Below are positions 13,001-24,673 of a stretch of DNA of 64,000 bases, in pieces. Made by a program: the position numbers and the translations under genes. The notes under the pieces were generated by a model. The model did not search any database, was not told the origin of the DNA, and was given only the letters and a program-made list of their open reading frames with translations. Each line of letters opens with the position of its first letter. Positions within the stretch are counted from its first letter, which is position 1. The stretch comes from Coprinus comatus (Eukaryota > Basidiomycota > Agaricomycetes > Agaricales > Agaricaceae): contig JAWPGT010000003.1 of the NCBI GenBank assembly GCA_034638255.1, positions 62,001 through 126,000 of the forward strand, written 5' to 3'.

Positions 13001-15698
13001 GCCGTTGTTGACAAAACAGCTCTGTATCTCATCGGAGCAGTCGCTGGCCCTGTTGCTCAGCATCTTGTTGATGGGTCCGAATTGGCGTTCACCGCAGCTG
13101 ACATTTCTAACATCTCCAACGACGGCTTCGATCTCTCTCTCAAGGGTTCCTTGACCAACGTCGGCCCCCTCGATGCCTTGATTGAATTCACAGAACCTGT
13201 TACGGTCACCTGGGAAGGCAAGCAAATTGCGGAGATTACACTTTCTCCTATCTGCGCGTCTGCAAACAGTGGTGTTCCGGACTACGACACTACCGCACAT
13301 CTAACTATCACCAACCAAGCAGATTTCACCGAATATGCCACCTTCCTGCTCCATAACGAGGAATTCTCGTGGGTTATTTCGACTGACAAGCTTCGTCTTA
13401 CAGCCCTCGGTACCATTTTCGAGAATGTGGCATTGACCAAGACGGTTACCTTCAAGGCTTTCAACAATTTGCCTGGTGTTGCCATTTCCAACTTCCAACT
13501 CCCCTCAGATGATCCTGAGGGTGGTATCCACATCGAGACAGATGTTAGCATCCCCTCGCCCGCTCGTACGGTTTCTTATTCTACTAGGTCTCGTATCATA
13601 AAGCTCACCCTCACCCTATTTACTTTTCAGAAATTGGCATTGGACTTGGTCACGTTACTTTCGACAGTTTCTTCCGAGGTGTTCTCGTTGGCCGTAAGTT
13701 ATTCATGGTCTCTTCCAGTAATTTTAACTAAAAATTGTACAGCTCTCTCTGCGGATGATCTCAGTCTCAGGCCCAACGCTATCGCAGAGGCACATCTCAA
13801 CGGTCGCATTGTTCCTCAGAGCGGTAGCAACTTGGAAACCATTGGTGTTCTCTTCTCTGAATTCTTGGCTGGTAATAACATTACCCTCGAGACGCGTGGT
13901 AACAGTGTCCAACCACCTGGTACAAGTGGTCCCGTTACGTGGTTGAGCACTGCATTCCAGACCGTTTCTCTCCAAGTTGTTCTTCCGGGTCAAAAATACG
14001 ATGTCATTAAGGCTATTTCGTTGAATGATTTGAAGGTTGTGGTTGAGAGCCAGGAACAAGCATTCTCACCACCCGCTAGCTCGCAAAACACTGTCGCTCA
14101 ATATGCCAATCCATTTGGCTTCTCCCTTCAAGTTATTGAGGCCGGCCAATCGCTCATCCTCAACTCGCACGACACTGACATTGCCCAAGTACGTATCTCA
14201 TTCAGGTTAAGTTGGATTTTAAATACTAACTCTTGATGGATACAGCTCGATCTTCCTAGGGCTGCTGCAAACGGTGGTGTTTCCACTGGCAACACTGTTG
14301 ATCTCATCATCCAGTTCGAAAACCAACCGTTGAAATCTCTCAATAACGCTGCCTTCGCCCAAATGTTTGCTGGCGTTACACTTCAAGGCGACCTCGAGCT
14401 TACCTTGAGAGGTGCTGCTGATGTCACTGCTAGGACGGCTATTGGTGACGTCCCTATTACCGGTATTCCCATCGATGTCAACACCTCCTTGAAGGGAATC
14501 AACTCTTTCGGTGGTACCGCTGAATTGAGTGATGTCACAGTTACTGGGAGCGGAGGTGCAGGTGGCAGCGAGTATATCCTTTCTCCCTTGAAGACTACGC
14601 TAAGGAACCCGTCGAACATCTCATTGAACACACTTGACGTCTCTCTCCCCGTTGTTTATGAAGGCACCAAGATTGGTCGCTCCGTTATTCGTGTAAGTCT
14701 TTATTTACTTATTATATGTGAGGTCACTACTAACTTTTATTTAGGAATTCGAACTCGTTCCAGGAGACAACGTGTTCGAGACCGAGTTCCATTACCAACC
14801 GGATAACGCAAACGATACGGTCGCACAAAGCTTCTTGGCCAGGTTCATCCAGAGCGCAGATACTTTGCCCCTTCACATTGACGGTGACAACCACGGCACG
14901 CCATTCGGCTCGTTGGGTCCCGCATTGGACGGCCTCGTTTTGAATGCTCCTCTTACAGGTCTCAATCACCCCGACATCATTACTGCTGTTCATGTCATCA
15001 TCACCTTGGAATCGCTTGTAACTGATCTTGTAACGGTCGAATTCAGTGTTCAAAATCCTCTTGATACACCCATGATTATTGAATTCGTGCAATCGGATGC
15101 TAGTATTGAGGGCGTTATTTATGCGCAATTCGGATATGGATTCAATGGGGGATTCGAGATTCCACCTGGCGAAGAAAGAATGTCCCCTCAGATTCCCGAC
15201 GTCAGGCTCACACAAGGTGCTATTGCTTCTCTCGACATCATTCCTTTGGGTTATCTCGACGTTGACGCTGCCAATACTGTTCGCATTGGTAGTGCTGGTG
15301 GATATCAAATTCCTTGGTTGAAGCTTACACAGAAACGTGTACCTGCTACTTATGATCTCGTCTTGGGCTTCGCTATGGCTAAGGGTAGAATGTCGTTGGA
15401 TGGTCTGATCAGCCAGGCAAAGAACTGGATCAATGAACATAACAACTCGTCGTCGTCTTCTTCGACTGCTACCCTTTCGATCAGTGCTAGTGCTAGTGCT
15501 AGTGCTAGTACTACCGATGCAGCCACGACAACTGATGCCGCCACCGAAGGTTCTGCCACAACATCCGCCGAGCCCGAGGAATCTAGCGCTGCCCCCACGA
15601 AGACCGAAGAAGCTGCTGAACCTACACCTACTCCGGAAGTTGTAGCAGACGAAGCTGGACCTTTAGTAGAAGAGGCTGCCACTAGCGAAAGTGCTTGA
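7003..15698 (+). CDS. Giant single-pass membrane protein with repeated DUF3712 (LEA2-like) modules
   Basis: The start is the ATG at 7003 (MEQSGPARHSSGIYDANYG); exon 1 ends at 7096 and exon 2 begins at 7150. A short cytoplasmic N-terminus is followed by one transmembrane segment (WFIILSIINALLGIALLFII, about 7291-7350), then a long extracytoplasmic part. Related modules recur: the signature FQLPSDNPAGGL near 7993, FDLPSNDPAGGI near 11169 and FQLPSDDPEGGI near 13494, each followed by a threonine/leucine-rich beta segment (RLFTNYLNGETSPV, KIFNNFVAGKSSDV, VLFSEFLAGNNITL) and a TWLNEG/TWLSTA-type motif. The C-terminus (about 15450-15695) is Ser/Ala/Thr/Pro-rich without a second membrane segment. 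Roughly 2,400 aa after splicing. DUF3712 proteins are fungal and poorly characterised; topology suggests a vacuolar, ER-lumenal or surface protein. Relation to yeast Tag1 is possible but not shown. Intron density is very uneven (see findings). Confidence 0.8.
11294..13565 (+). other. 2.27 kb uninterrupted exon of the DUF3712 gene
   Basis: Starts after the acceptor ending at 11293 (TN|PSDVG join) and ends at the donor at 13566 (SPA|QIG join across 13566-13630). It encodes the tail of the second module and most of the third in one open frame. Upstream, 7003-11293 is cut by introns roughly every 100-300 bp. Confidence 0.75.
15482..15511 (+). repeat. Short AGTGCT tandem repeat coding Ser-Ala
   Basis: Four to five copies of a hexamer (agtgct) in frame near the 3' end of the DUF3712 gene, giving alternating Ser and Ala. 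The run looks like replication slippage inside the low-complexity C-terminal tail and may vary in length between strains. Confidence 0.8.
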
Positions 15699-16410
15699 AT
15701 TTCTGGAACCATGGTAATATAATCGTCACAATTAGTATATATGTTATTTTCTCTCTCGTGTTTCGAGCATCACAGTTCTTTCCGTGCAGACAATTCTTTT
15801 TTCCTTTCCATTCTTTCTCTATAGCTTATGCGTAAATCACAGTATATATATACCCGTCCCTTCTTGTATTGATTGATATTACTTAGTTGAATGCATAAGA
15901 ACAAATGTGAATGAGTTTTCTGATAATAATATGGTGCGCATCACCTACTTTTGTACAGATGCCAATTTGGGAGTTGGACAAATTGATTCTCAAAAAGGAA
16001 ATATTTATATATAGTCTCAAAAATGCCTTCAAGACGACACAGAGAGCGACTTGAGATTAATTTTTTTTTTTTTTTTTTTAGAGAAGATCATAAATTCACA
16101 TGGAGGAGGGGTTTCAAGCAGTGGAGAATGCCCCTGAGTCCCAACCAACCATCCGAAAATGTGAACGTCAGAACATCAGACAAGAGGTATATTGAGGGAG
16201 ACAGTGCAAAAGATACTTGGTTGATGTCAAACAATTTAGTTCTCTCTCTGGCTTCTTATCTTATCTATAGTGAATTTGCATAATTTTTCAAAATGTTGAA
16301 AGGACCATTTTTATCAGAGCTATAAGGAAAATATGTCTTTCCTACAGCCCTATTTGTTTTGTACAAAAGTAGTGGTGTATAGGTGACGCGCACCATACCA
16401 CAGTTGTATA
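15699..16410. other. Intergenic region between converging DUF3712 and GPI18 genes
   Basis: Contains the 3' ends of both neighbours. AT-rich, with a run of about 20 T at 16060-16080. No supported gene seen. Confidence 0.5.
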
Positions 16411-17558
16411 TTAAGCGGGAGGAAGAAAAGCAACCCAAAGAATGACAGAGATGGAACTCCAAATAAGGGCCCAAGGAAGCCAAGCACGAGAAGCGTAAGG
16501 ATGTATTTTGGGGTGGGTAATTATATATGCAGCAGCCCAATAGGTAAAAGGCATAGAGGGTGCGAGACGAAGGGCAATTTGAGTATGAGAGGCAAAGAGA
16601 AGGATGAGAGCCATGAGGAGGGCGTGGATGGCATGGGGTAGAATTGAGGGGTCGAAGAAGGGATCGGTGGACTTGTAAACGTTGGCCAAGTATCGCAATG
16701 AAAAGGAGAATAGAGCAAACAAGGGAGGGATGGCGATGAGAAAGTTTGGAAGCTGACTGAGGGACCAGTATTTGAAGAGACCAGAGTTCCAGTAGGTTGC
16801 TTGGACGTGGGTGTATATGAGTGGTAGTGATTTTTCACACCAGTGAGGAGGAGAGTTTGAATAACAAAAAGTATAGTACGCGGAGAGGTTGTGTGCGACA
16901 AACGGAGAAAGGATTGCAGCAGTGGATACTACAGCGGTGAAGAAGTGCGAGAGGGAAGGAAGGCGCCTTTGTTGGAGGTAGGGAAAGAAGATTCCCCAGA
17001 GGATGAAGCCTGCAAGGAGGAAGCCGTTTGAGCGGAAGGTGGATGCGAGGGTGAAGAAGAGAGTTGCGGGGACCCATTGGCTGTGTGCAGAGGCAAGCAT
17101 TCCTGGGGGCAGTTGAGCAAAGGAGGAGAGACAAGGGATTGCTATGTACCTCTATAGGACAGCCAGGTGAAGAAGGGCTCTGTGTATGGAGCGAGATAGA
17201 GAGTTGGTGGGCTGAAGGGGATGAGGGAGAGAAGAGTGGCCAGACGAGCGAGGTCATGTCTTTTTCCGAGATGGATGAGAGAAAGATTGTAGAGGGTTTG
17301 TGCTGCATCGAATGCGGCTGCAATGCTCAGGAGGGTGAGTATGTAGGGATGGCGGATGAGGAGTGCAATTGTGGGGAAGAAGGCGTATTGGTGTTCCCAG
17401 AGATAGCCTGAGCGAGCAATGGCGTTGAAGTGGAGAACATCCCAACGGATGTGGATGGCTGGTGTAGGTGCCGATGCGTCGAAGGTGTTGAGTACGGCAG
17501 AGGCTGCGAGAGCGAGTGCTGAGTAGAACACGCGAGAGGAGAGTGAGTGGAGGAACAT
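16411..17558 (-). CDS. GPI18: GPI mannosyltransferase 2 (PIG-V/Gpi18)
   Basis: Adds the second mannose to the GPI anchor precursor on the lumenal side of the ER. Two exons, 17558-17150 and 17102-16411, joined as WLSYRG|MLAS across a 47 nt GT-AG intron; 366 aa, somewhat shorter than many family members (about 430-490). Family marks: IRWDVLHFNAIARSGYLWEH near the N-terminus with the conserved RWD and the acidic residue thought to be catalytic, then YAFFP, and later a conserved TYWNSGLFKYW block. Many hydrophobic segments fit a polytopic ER protein. The start is the ATG at 17558 (MFLHSLSSRV); no upstream in-frame ATG fits. Head to head with the peroxin gene, 69 bp between start codons. Confidence 0.9.
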
Positions 17559-17627
17559 TGGAATATCACGCGCCAATTTAATATGTATTATAATATGTTT
17601 AAATTATTCACAAATAATCCAATATCC
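17559..17627. promoter_or_regulatory. 69 bp bidirectional promoter gap, GPI18 / peroxin
   Basis: The two ATGs (17558 minus, 17628 plus) are separated by 69 bp of AT-rich DNA. Either the promoters and leaders overlap the neighbour's coding region, or the peroxin begins further upstream (in-frame ATG at 17583), which would shrink the gap further. Confidence 0.55.
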
Positions 17628-19092
17628 ATGGTTGCTGTTCTCGCCCAGTTTGTGGACACCGTCCCCCAGCCGCTCACAGACGCCCTCGTCCACCTTGCAC
17701 CCCTTCTGAGTGTTGCAGCACGCGTCGCACGACTTGCTGTGTGGGCAGATGACTGGCATGCATCCTGGCTGACCCTCGCTGCCTGGTGGATCCTTTGTCT
17801 CGCAGCCCCAGTTCTTTTCCGCTATGCCTTTCCTCTCCTCGCAGCTCTCCTCCTAGTCCTCACCGCTCGTCGTCAACCTCCTCCTCTCGTCACAGAGTCT
17901 GTCCTGCAGGCTGCCATCGCAGATCTCACCGCAGTACGCAATGCTCTCCCTCCAGTCCCCTCAATACACCTACCCCCCCTGGCAATATTTCGTGCAGCCG
18001 GTATCCTGCTTTTCCCATGGCTTATTGTCGTATTTTGGGTGCCCACCCCTCTTTTGCTCACTATTCTGGGAACTCTGCTTTTCACCTACAATGCTCCCTG
18101 GGCTCGTGTCCTGCGATCCGTTCTATGGCGTAGCGCATTCGTTCGCACATCCCTTATTCGCCTATACGCTTTCCTTACTGGCCAACCCCTGCCCAAGTAT
18201 GTCCTCTCCAACCAGCCCACATCCACCAGCACAACTCCAGTAGACTCTCTTCGCTTCCTTTTCACCGTTTACGAAAATCAACGCTGGTGGATGGGGCTCG
18301 ATTGGACAGCAGCCCTTCTACCCGCAGAGCGTCCCTCTTGGTGTTCTCCATCCCTCCATCCCGTCTCACCTCCAAATGCATTTAGCCTTCCCGATCCTAC
18401 CACTGTCTATTTGCCTTCACCAGATGCCAAGTCGCGAATTAAGCGCACCGCCGCATGGAAGTGGGAAGAACCAGAATGGCGACTTGTTGTTCGCAAAGAG
18501 GGTTCCTCTGTCTCACGAATTGAACGCGCGCCCCCTTCTCAAGACGATCCTTCTTCTCCCAGCCCCTCCACATCCACCTCTAGTGGCAGCAGGTTATTTA
18601 AAGCTGCCGCCAATAAATTCAAAGACTCCTCTCTGTCGTCTCCACGCAATTCCACTCCGGATTCGGACAAACTATCCGTAGACAATGGTGACCAGGACGA
18701 TTTTGGAGAGCCTTTCACAGACCCAGATGGTTGGATCTACGGTGACAACAAGTGGGAGAGTCAAGCTCCTCGTGGCGGCTTGAGCAAGGTAAAATATTTC
18801 ATCCACATGTACCATCGCTATTCTCATGCACCCGTAATTATAGTATACTCGCTTTAGACGTTGGACGCGTGTTGCTGTCGTCAGCGAAACTGTCCAAATT
18901 GTCGGCCTGGGAGAACTAGGTGTACAAAATGCCAACAATACTCCGTCCTTAAAGTCCTCCAACTTGTATACCAATATTTCAGTTGATTCAACAGAGTCCA
19001 CTAATTCTTCTACCCCAATATTGATAGGGTCTACAAACGCCGAGCCAGAAAGTCCACTCCGACAGCGTCTTCGTGCGGCTCTCTCCAAGTAG
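17628..19092 (+). CDS. Peroxisomal membrane peroxin with dysferlin domain (Pex23/Pex30-Pex24 family)
   Basis: Two exons, 17628-18788 and 18844-19092, 469 aa. The N-terminal half has several hydrophobic membrane segments, including a reticulon-like pair (ILCLAAPVLFRYAFPLLAAL and ILLFPWLIVVFWVPTPLLL). It then shows dysferlin-domain hallmarks: FTVYENQRWWMGLDW (DysF-N), WKWEEPEWRL, and the DysF-C elements DPDGWIYGDNKWE and, across the intron, YTRFRRWTRVAVV. Yeast relatives (Pex28-Pex32) control peroxisome number and size at ER-peroxisome contacts. Ser/Pro-rich linker at about 18520-18690. The start at 17628 has a good context (atccATGg); in-frame ATGs at 17583 and nearby are possible. The family call is firm; which yeast paralogue it matches cannot be told by eye. 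Confidence 0.85.
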
Positions 19093-19317
19093 GATAATCA
19101 TATGTTTTCCCACCTTATTAATATCACATGTCTTTCTGTACTAGTTATTTATCCGTAGCACAAAAGGAGACACATTCATTGACGGTCCGAAGTCTTTGGG
19201 CCATGTGCATGTGTTGAACTATTCTTTTTCATTCTCGGATATCATTCTTATGCTACACATAATTAGCGTTGGTAAATATAGTTTATCGATATTAAAATGT
19301 ATCGGTCAAAAAGATTG

Positions 19318-21323
19318 TTAAACACGATTGTCAGCTGACCATGTATCCCGTATGGGAGAAAAGCTGAGATCTAAAAAGGAACTGTATGGTGATGGTGATA
19401 CTGAATCAGGAATGATTTGACGAGGTGGTGTTCGAACATCAATCGATGATGGCACTACAATATGTTTTTGAGATGGTTGCGATTGTAAGGGTGACATTAT
19501 CGATGGAGGCCAATCTTTAGGTGGTACAGGTGGAGGTGGCGGAGAAGTTGGAATTTCCGGTACGGAGTCGTCGGTGGTTGTGTCAATATCGTTGTCTTGT
19601 TCGTTTGTGTCTTCATTTTTATCAAAAGCTTCGAAAGACTTCTTCAGCACCACATTTTCATCGTCGTGGACTATTTTTGAAGCCACTTCTCCGATGGCAG
19701 TTAGAGACGTGATGACACTAACTGTATCCACATCTTCTCGCTGTATCGTTTCTTGCGTAACTGATATTTGAGATCCACCTGGCGTCATACTCGTAATACC
19801 ATGTTGGGCTTCAAGATCTAGATTTGGATTTCCAACAATACTCCCTTGACCATTAAATGAAATAGTCCCAGAAGATTGCAAGATTACCAATTTAACCCGT
19901 TCCGCAAAAATGCCAAAAGATTCCATCCAACTTTCCCTTCCATTAAATCCTTTCTTTTTTTGTTTTTGTTTCTTCCCACCCTCAACAACCGAATCATTAT
20001 TCGGATTATTACAATCCGAAACTGATCCTAAACCAGCACCCAAATTTTGTTGTCCTCGACCAAAATTAGGCATACCACTATCATTAGAAGGTCCAGAACC
20101 ACCACTTCGACTTCGGTTATTATTATTTGTAGATACCGAGAGTAATACCCAATTGAATTGACGACCAACAATATTGTATATGCTTCGATATCTCTTGATA
20201 GCTTCATCTGCAAAACCGAAAAAGGCGAAAAAGATGAAACCAGCTATGATTATCATCCATCTTGGCAGTTCCAGAGCTTGTGTTGGGTATGTTTTAACTG
20301 GAAATTGCATCACAAGTCCAAAATCTGATGAGATTGAGATATTAAATCTTGAGTTCCGAGTACTTCGGAGAGGGGGAGGCGAAAAAAAAAACGTACCGAA
20401 ATGAGTTTCTTCCCAAGATATCCAAGGCTCCACACCTGCTTTTCCTGTTGCAGCATGTATAATAACAAATAAATGTACAGGCAAAGCAATCAACGTTTCC
20501 AAACTCGCAAGTCCCAATAATCGTAAATATCGATTGGCAGTATTTCGATTTGTACCATTTGAAGATAACAATTGTTTGAAATTTTTGTAATTTTCCCAAA
20601 TGATCTTTATAGCAATAATAGAATAAACCGTTGCTGCCAAGGATATTGCGAGAGGTGGACCAAGGACAAGGATATATGAAAGATGTGTGTTGTAAGTAAC
20701 TGGCCAACAACCTATATTTTCGAATATATCGAAACGATGACCTTGAACGATAACATCTATCAATTTTTTATCAATTGTTTGTTAGTCATGAGTTTTGCAG
20801 TTGAAACCATACGAAGGATCATAAAAATGATAGGAAGTCCGATTCCGATGAGACAGTCAACGAGAATATTCCTTTTTTTCTGTGCAAGTAATGCAAAACC
20901 GCATCAATAAATAAATAAAACTAATATTAATATATTTTTATGAACACTCACATCAGAAGTTGTTTGTGTGACAGAACTGACCCTCATAATATAGTACAAT
21001 CGTCTGTTTATACATAATGACGCAGAGGCGATAGCAACTGGCAATCCAACAATGATTTTGGTGACGATATCACAATATACTGGTGCCCAATTTACGATGT
21101 TGCCGTCCCAGACGACAGAATTTATGAAAAATACAAGAGATCCTAGAGACACCCATGCCATGTATATGCATGTTCCTGTATTCCAGCTTCAGAAATCATC
21201 ATTAGTAAACTCCAATGAATGACAGGGTGCAAACTTACCTTCTAGATGCCATGCGAAGGGGATAGAGACCAAAACAAACGAAATGAATGAAAATGCAGAA
21301 AATACATGATTGAGTGAAGACAT
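19318..21323 (-). CDS. STE3: STE3-type pheromone receptor (class D GPCR)
   Basis: Five exons: 21323-21239, 21175-20952, 20879-20813, 20756-20397, 20324-19318, total 580 aa with all frames matching. The N-terminus MSSLNHVFSAFSFISFVLVS is the first helix. Later family marks are WAPVYCDIVTKIIVGLP, LCINRRLYYI (the loop after helix 3), VDCLIGIGLPIIFMILHVIV, QGHRFDIFENIGCWP, and the helix 7 region PRWMIIIAGFIFFAFFGFADEA. The cytoplasmic tail is long (about 280 aa), Ser/Thr- and Pro-rich, with a PPPPPVPP run. Binds a farnesylated peptide pheromone and signals through a heterotrimeric G protein to the mating MAPK pathway. It lies alone: no pheromone precursor was found beside it, so it may belong to the B mating-type locus or be a non-mating-type receptor-like gene. 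Confidence 0.92.
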
Positions 21324-21630
21324 GCAAACTTTAAAAAAAAAAAAGGAGGGTGGAGAGGGAAGAGTGAAAGGGATTTGTACTTAGCCGCACAACTTTTAGT
21401 AGCAACCCAAGGTTTCGTAATATCTGCATAGAGTCCCTGGAGATGTTATATTCACCTTGTTCCAGTTCAGGCGGCCAGTTAGAATCATTAAGCAGTTCGT
21501 TGTGGTTATACAACACAATTGCTAAATTGGGATAATTGAATACAAAGAACTTGTGGATACAAGACCTAACTTATTTAGTAAATGATGTATACTGCACTGC
21601 GAATAACCCAGTATCTAAGTTGAAATGGAA

Positions 21631-23000
21631 TTAGGCGACCTCTTCATCTGAAAAGATAGCAGTTCTGGGTACCCCGCCCTCCCCGATCACGCCTCTGTAC
21701 ATGCCAGAAGAATTCATCGGCATCGCGACTGTAAACGCACGGTTAATAGATCGCGAACTCTCCCGAGAACATAACATAACCTACCATTTCCCCTGGAATC
21801 CAAAGCAATAATCCCACCTATACCTCCATCCTTCAGGAGATCTTCAACGACGCGTTGGCCTGCTTTCTTTAAGGATTGATGTTTAAACTGAACTCTTCGA
21901 GCCATTGTAGATGCCGTTGCTTGTCTAATGAAAAACTACACATGAATTAACACCCGTATTCTCCTAAAGCAAGCACATTTAGGACCTACATCTCCATCTC
22001 CTGTACCAGAAACACCGATTGCTGTTGGACGACGGGTGATGATATTAAGAACTTTTTGCACCCATGATGTAGGTTGCCATTCTTCAGCCCAAAAGCCTGC
22101 TCCCATATGTGGTGTATCACCAATGCGACCTACAAGTTTGTTTGTGCGTCCGCCTGTGGATGTCAGCGCTACAATACAGCCGTGAACATCAAGCGCAACT
22201 GCTCCCACAGTGCCTTTGGGTAAGTCGGCAAGGGGCCCCTTTTCTGGTTCTGAAGGATATGGAAGAGGTTCTTCTGAGAGTCCTAGTCCACGTCGATGTT
22301 CTCTCCATCTCCTTTCGGTATAAAAGTAAGAGGGGTCTACGAGAGTCTCTCCAAGAGATACACCAATGTCTTCTGCAGTGCTTCCGGACACGAACGGATG
22401 AGGATTCTGCTCCTGACTGAGGTACAATGCACGAACAAGTTTAGAGGGGTTTTTCGCCCTTGTTAATAATGTCACCGATACGCCCCGACGATTAGGTGGT
22501 ATGTCGGAGTGAGAAGTAGGAGGTTTTGATAACATAACTGATGCTTCCAGCTCATTCTGTCGCAAAAGATAAGAATATATTTGAGGGTTTATATCTATGA
22601 GAAACTCACTTTTCCAGCAACGTTGAAAACTGCCCCTTTCCCTGCATTAAAAAGTGGAGAATCTGATGCAACCAGCTAAGGGTTACGGTGACGAATCTCA
22701 AATTGGAGGCCGCGTACTTTCCATGACCTCTACAGCAGCGACAGCTGCATCCAAAGCCTGGCCTCCATTACTAAGGACTTTGTGACCCTAAAAACAGATA
22801 CATAAGTATCGTATGTATGTATTAGTAGCCCCTCATGCCACCTCTTCTAAAGCCTTTCGCAATTCCTGCTTGTATTCCGCTTGCTGCTCTGGGGTAGAAT
22901 TTTCCCGGAGTATGGTTCCTGCACCACCATGTATAACGAGAACAAATTTGGTTTTACCATTTGGTGAATGGAGCAGTAACGACTTTCCCGAGGAACTCAT
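21631..23000 (-). CDS. Isoaspartyl peptidase / L-asparaginase (type 2, Ntn hydrolase)
   Basis: Cleaves isoaspartyl dipeptides and/or asparagine. The start at 23000 gives MSSSGKSLLLHSPNGKTKFV, then VLVIHGGAGTI. Further exons give LSNGGQALDAAVAAVEVM and SPLFNAGKGAVFNVAGKNEL. The catalytic region is KGTVGAVALDVHGCIVALTS with the Thr of GTVGAVA expected to be the autoproteolytic nucleophile, followed by GGRTNKLVGRIGDTPHMGAG, the substrate-binding motif. The C-terminus reads SSGMYRGVIGEGGVPRTAIF and ends EEVA at the stop at 21631-21633. All introns that I joined keep frame, so the gene looks intact. Head to head with dynamitin. Confidence 0.88.
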
Positions 23001-23162
23001 ATGATGCTCGAATGATGAGAAAGAGATTAGAGATAGAATTACAAGAAGCCATGAGGATTGTCAGGGAGGAAACGAGGTTCTCAGCCTTGTTATTCAAACC
23101 CTAACCCCAAGAAACTGATTCTGGCTTCAATCGTTCCTTTAGGTCTCTGAACAACAGACACG
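23001..23162. promoter_or_regulatory. 162 bp bidirectional promoter, asparaginase / dynamitin
   Basis: Intergenic space between the divergent ATGs at 23000 (minus) and 23163 (plus). No TATA box was obvious. Confidence 0.5.
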
Positions 23163-24604
23163 ATGAGCAAATACGCAGATTTACCTGATATTGTAAGTGC
23201 AAACGGAGCACGAAATACACTGGTATTCACAACCTTGCTATAGGATAATGCTCCAGATGTCTACGAAACAGAGGACTTTGTCGAAACTACAGAGCTAACA
23301 GTTAGTACAATACGCTTGGGAACTTGTATTAGTCTCCCAATCCTTATTTCCAGCAAAAGGCAGAACCGAGTGATGACGAAACGGCACCCTCGCGAACATC
23401 CAACAACAACAACAGAAACAAAAAGCGAAACGAAGTTCCAACTCACGACGAACTCGATCAGAGTGGTCTTGTTGGTATTGCTGCTGCCAACCGACATTTC
23501 AAGAAACTAGAGCGTAAACGTACGCCCTTCCATATTTTATACATATTATCACAAATGTCTGACCATGCCTCTCTAGATAAATCAAGAGTCGTCTATGACT
23601 ATCCACCGTCCCCAGACTCTTCATCACCTATAGATGATGTATCTGGTGCATCTCGACCAGTCTCTCTTTCACAACGGCTACGGATATTGCAGGCAGAACT
23701 ATCTTCGTTAGAACACGAGATATCTGATCCCTCCAATCCTCTTTTGCAGAAAGAACGCGAGGAGGAAAATGTCGACCCTGGAGAACTAATTAGGGGATTA
23801 GTGGATGTACGAGGCAGACTTGAGAAAATCAGAAAGGGCAATGAAGGACGCGGTCGTTTAGTTGGTGCGATACTAGAGAAAGTCAAACCAGAGTCCAACT
23901 CTTCAGAAGAAGAGGAATCGGAGTCGGACGACGCGGAAACGAAAGACACGAAATCAAATGTACAAAACCTGGTAGAAACTGACAGACGGTTGGGAGAACT
24001 TGAAAAGCTTGTTGGATCTTCTAATGTTGCGCTTGACGAGGTGATATGAGAACTGCCGCTTGTTGCACTATACCTTACTGATCTCGATTGCTTTCCTCAG
24101 TCTTCCCCCCTACCAACACCGCTACTCCCACTCATCACCCGACTGAGCTCACAACTCACCCTTCTCACACAACCCCGCCATTTGGATTCCATCTCTCGAA
24201 GATTGAAACTGCTTCTCTCTGATCTCGAGCGCGCATCAGCAGCACAACAGCACAGGCGACATCAAGCCCAAGCTAGCGGTGTCCATGTAACACCCATCCC
24301 AGAACATCTGATACCCATTTTATCCCGCCTTGGACCAGCTCTCCCGCAGATACCCCATATCCTCACTCGCCTGAGGACATTGTCGACCCTCCATACATCG
24401 GCCGCGGAGTTCCATTCAACCCTGGATGACCTTGAAACAGAACATAAGAAAGTACATCAAGTTATTACTGAGCTCGATCATGCGGTTAAAACTGTAGAAC
24501 ACAGTCTTGAAGAGAACAAAAGCGTTGTCAAAAACAATGTTGTAGGCCTAGAGAACCGAGTTGAATCCTTGTTGCAGAGGCTAGAGTCCGTTGATAGGGA
24601 CTAG
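23163..24604 (+). CDS. DCTN2: Dynactin subunit 2 (dynamitin, p50)
   Basis: Structural subunit of the dynactin shoulder, needed for dynein-driven transport and nuclear movement. Start ATG at 23163: MSKYADLPDIDNAPDVYETE, the conserved dynamitin N-terminus, joined across an early intron, then DVYETEDFVETTEL. Further exons give QSGLVGIAAANRHFKKLERK, VVYDYPPSPDS and LSQRLRILQAELSSLEHEI. The rest is mainly coiled coil with an acidic Ser/Glu segment near 23895-23945 (SSEEEESESDD). Introns were joined at about 23193-23242, 23301-23354, 23519-23574 and 24048-24101, all in frame. Stop at 24602-24604, convergent with the Con-6 gene 69 bp away. Confidence 0.88.
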
Positions 24605-24673
24605 CGTTTACTTAGCATATATACCCATCATCATATCAATTGTGCCGAGAAACTAATCATATAATACATATTC

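Noticed and set aside
21176..21238. Apparent frame problem after the first exon of STE3
   Set aside because: Using the acceptor aatacag at 21176-21182 gives HLEGTCIYMAW in frame; no lesion.
21500..21560. Pheromone response element (ACAAAG core) near the STE3 start
   Set aside because: Only a six-base match, expected by chance, without the longer consensus.
19093..21700. Pheromone precursor (CaaX peptide) around STE3
   Set aside because: I looked on both strands in the flanks for a short frame ending in Cys plus three residues and stop; none fitted.
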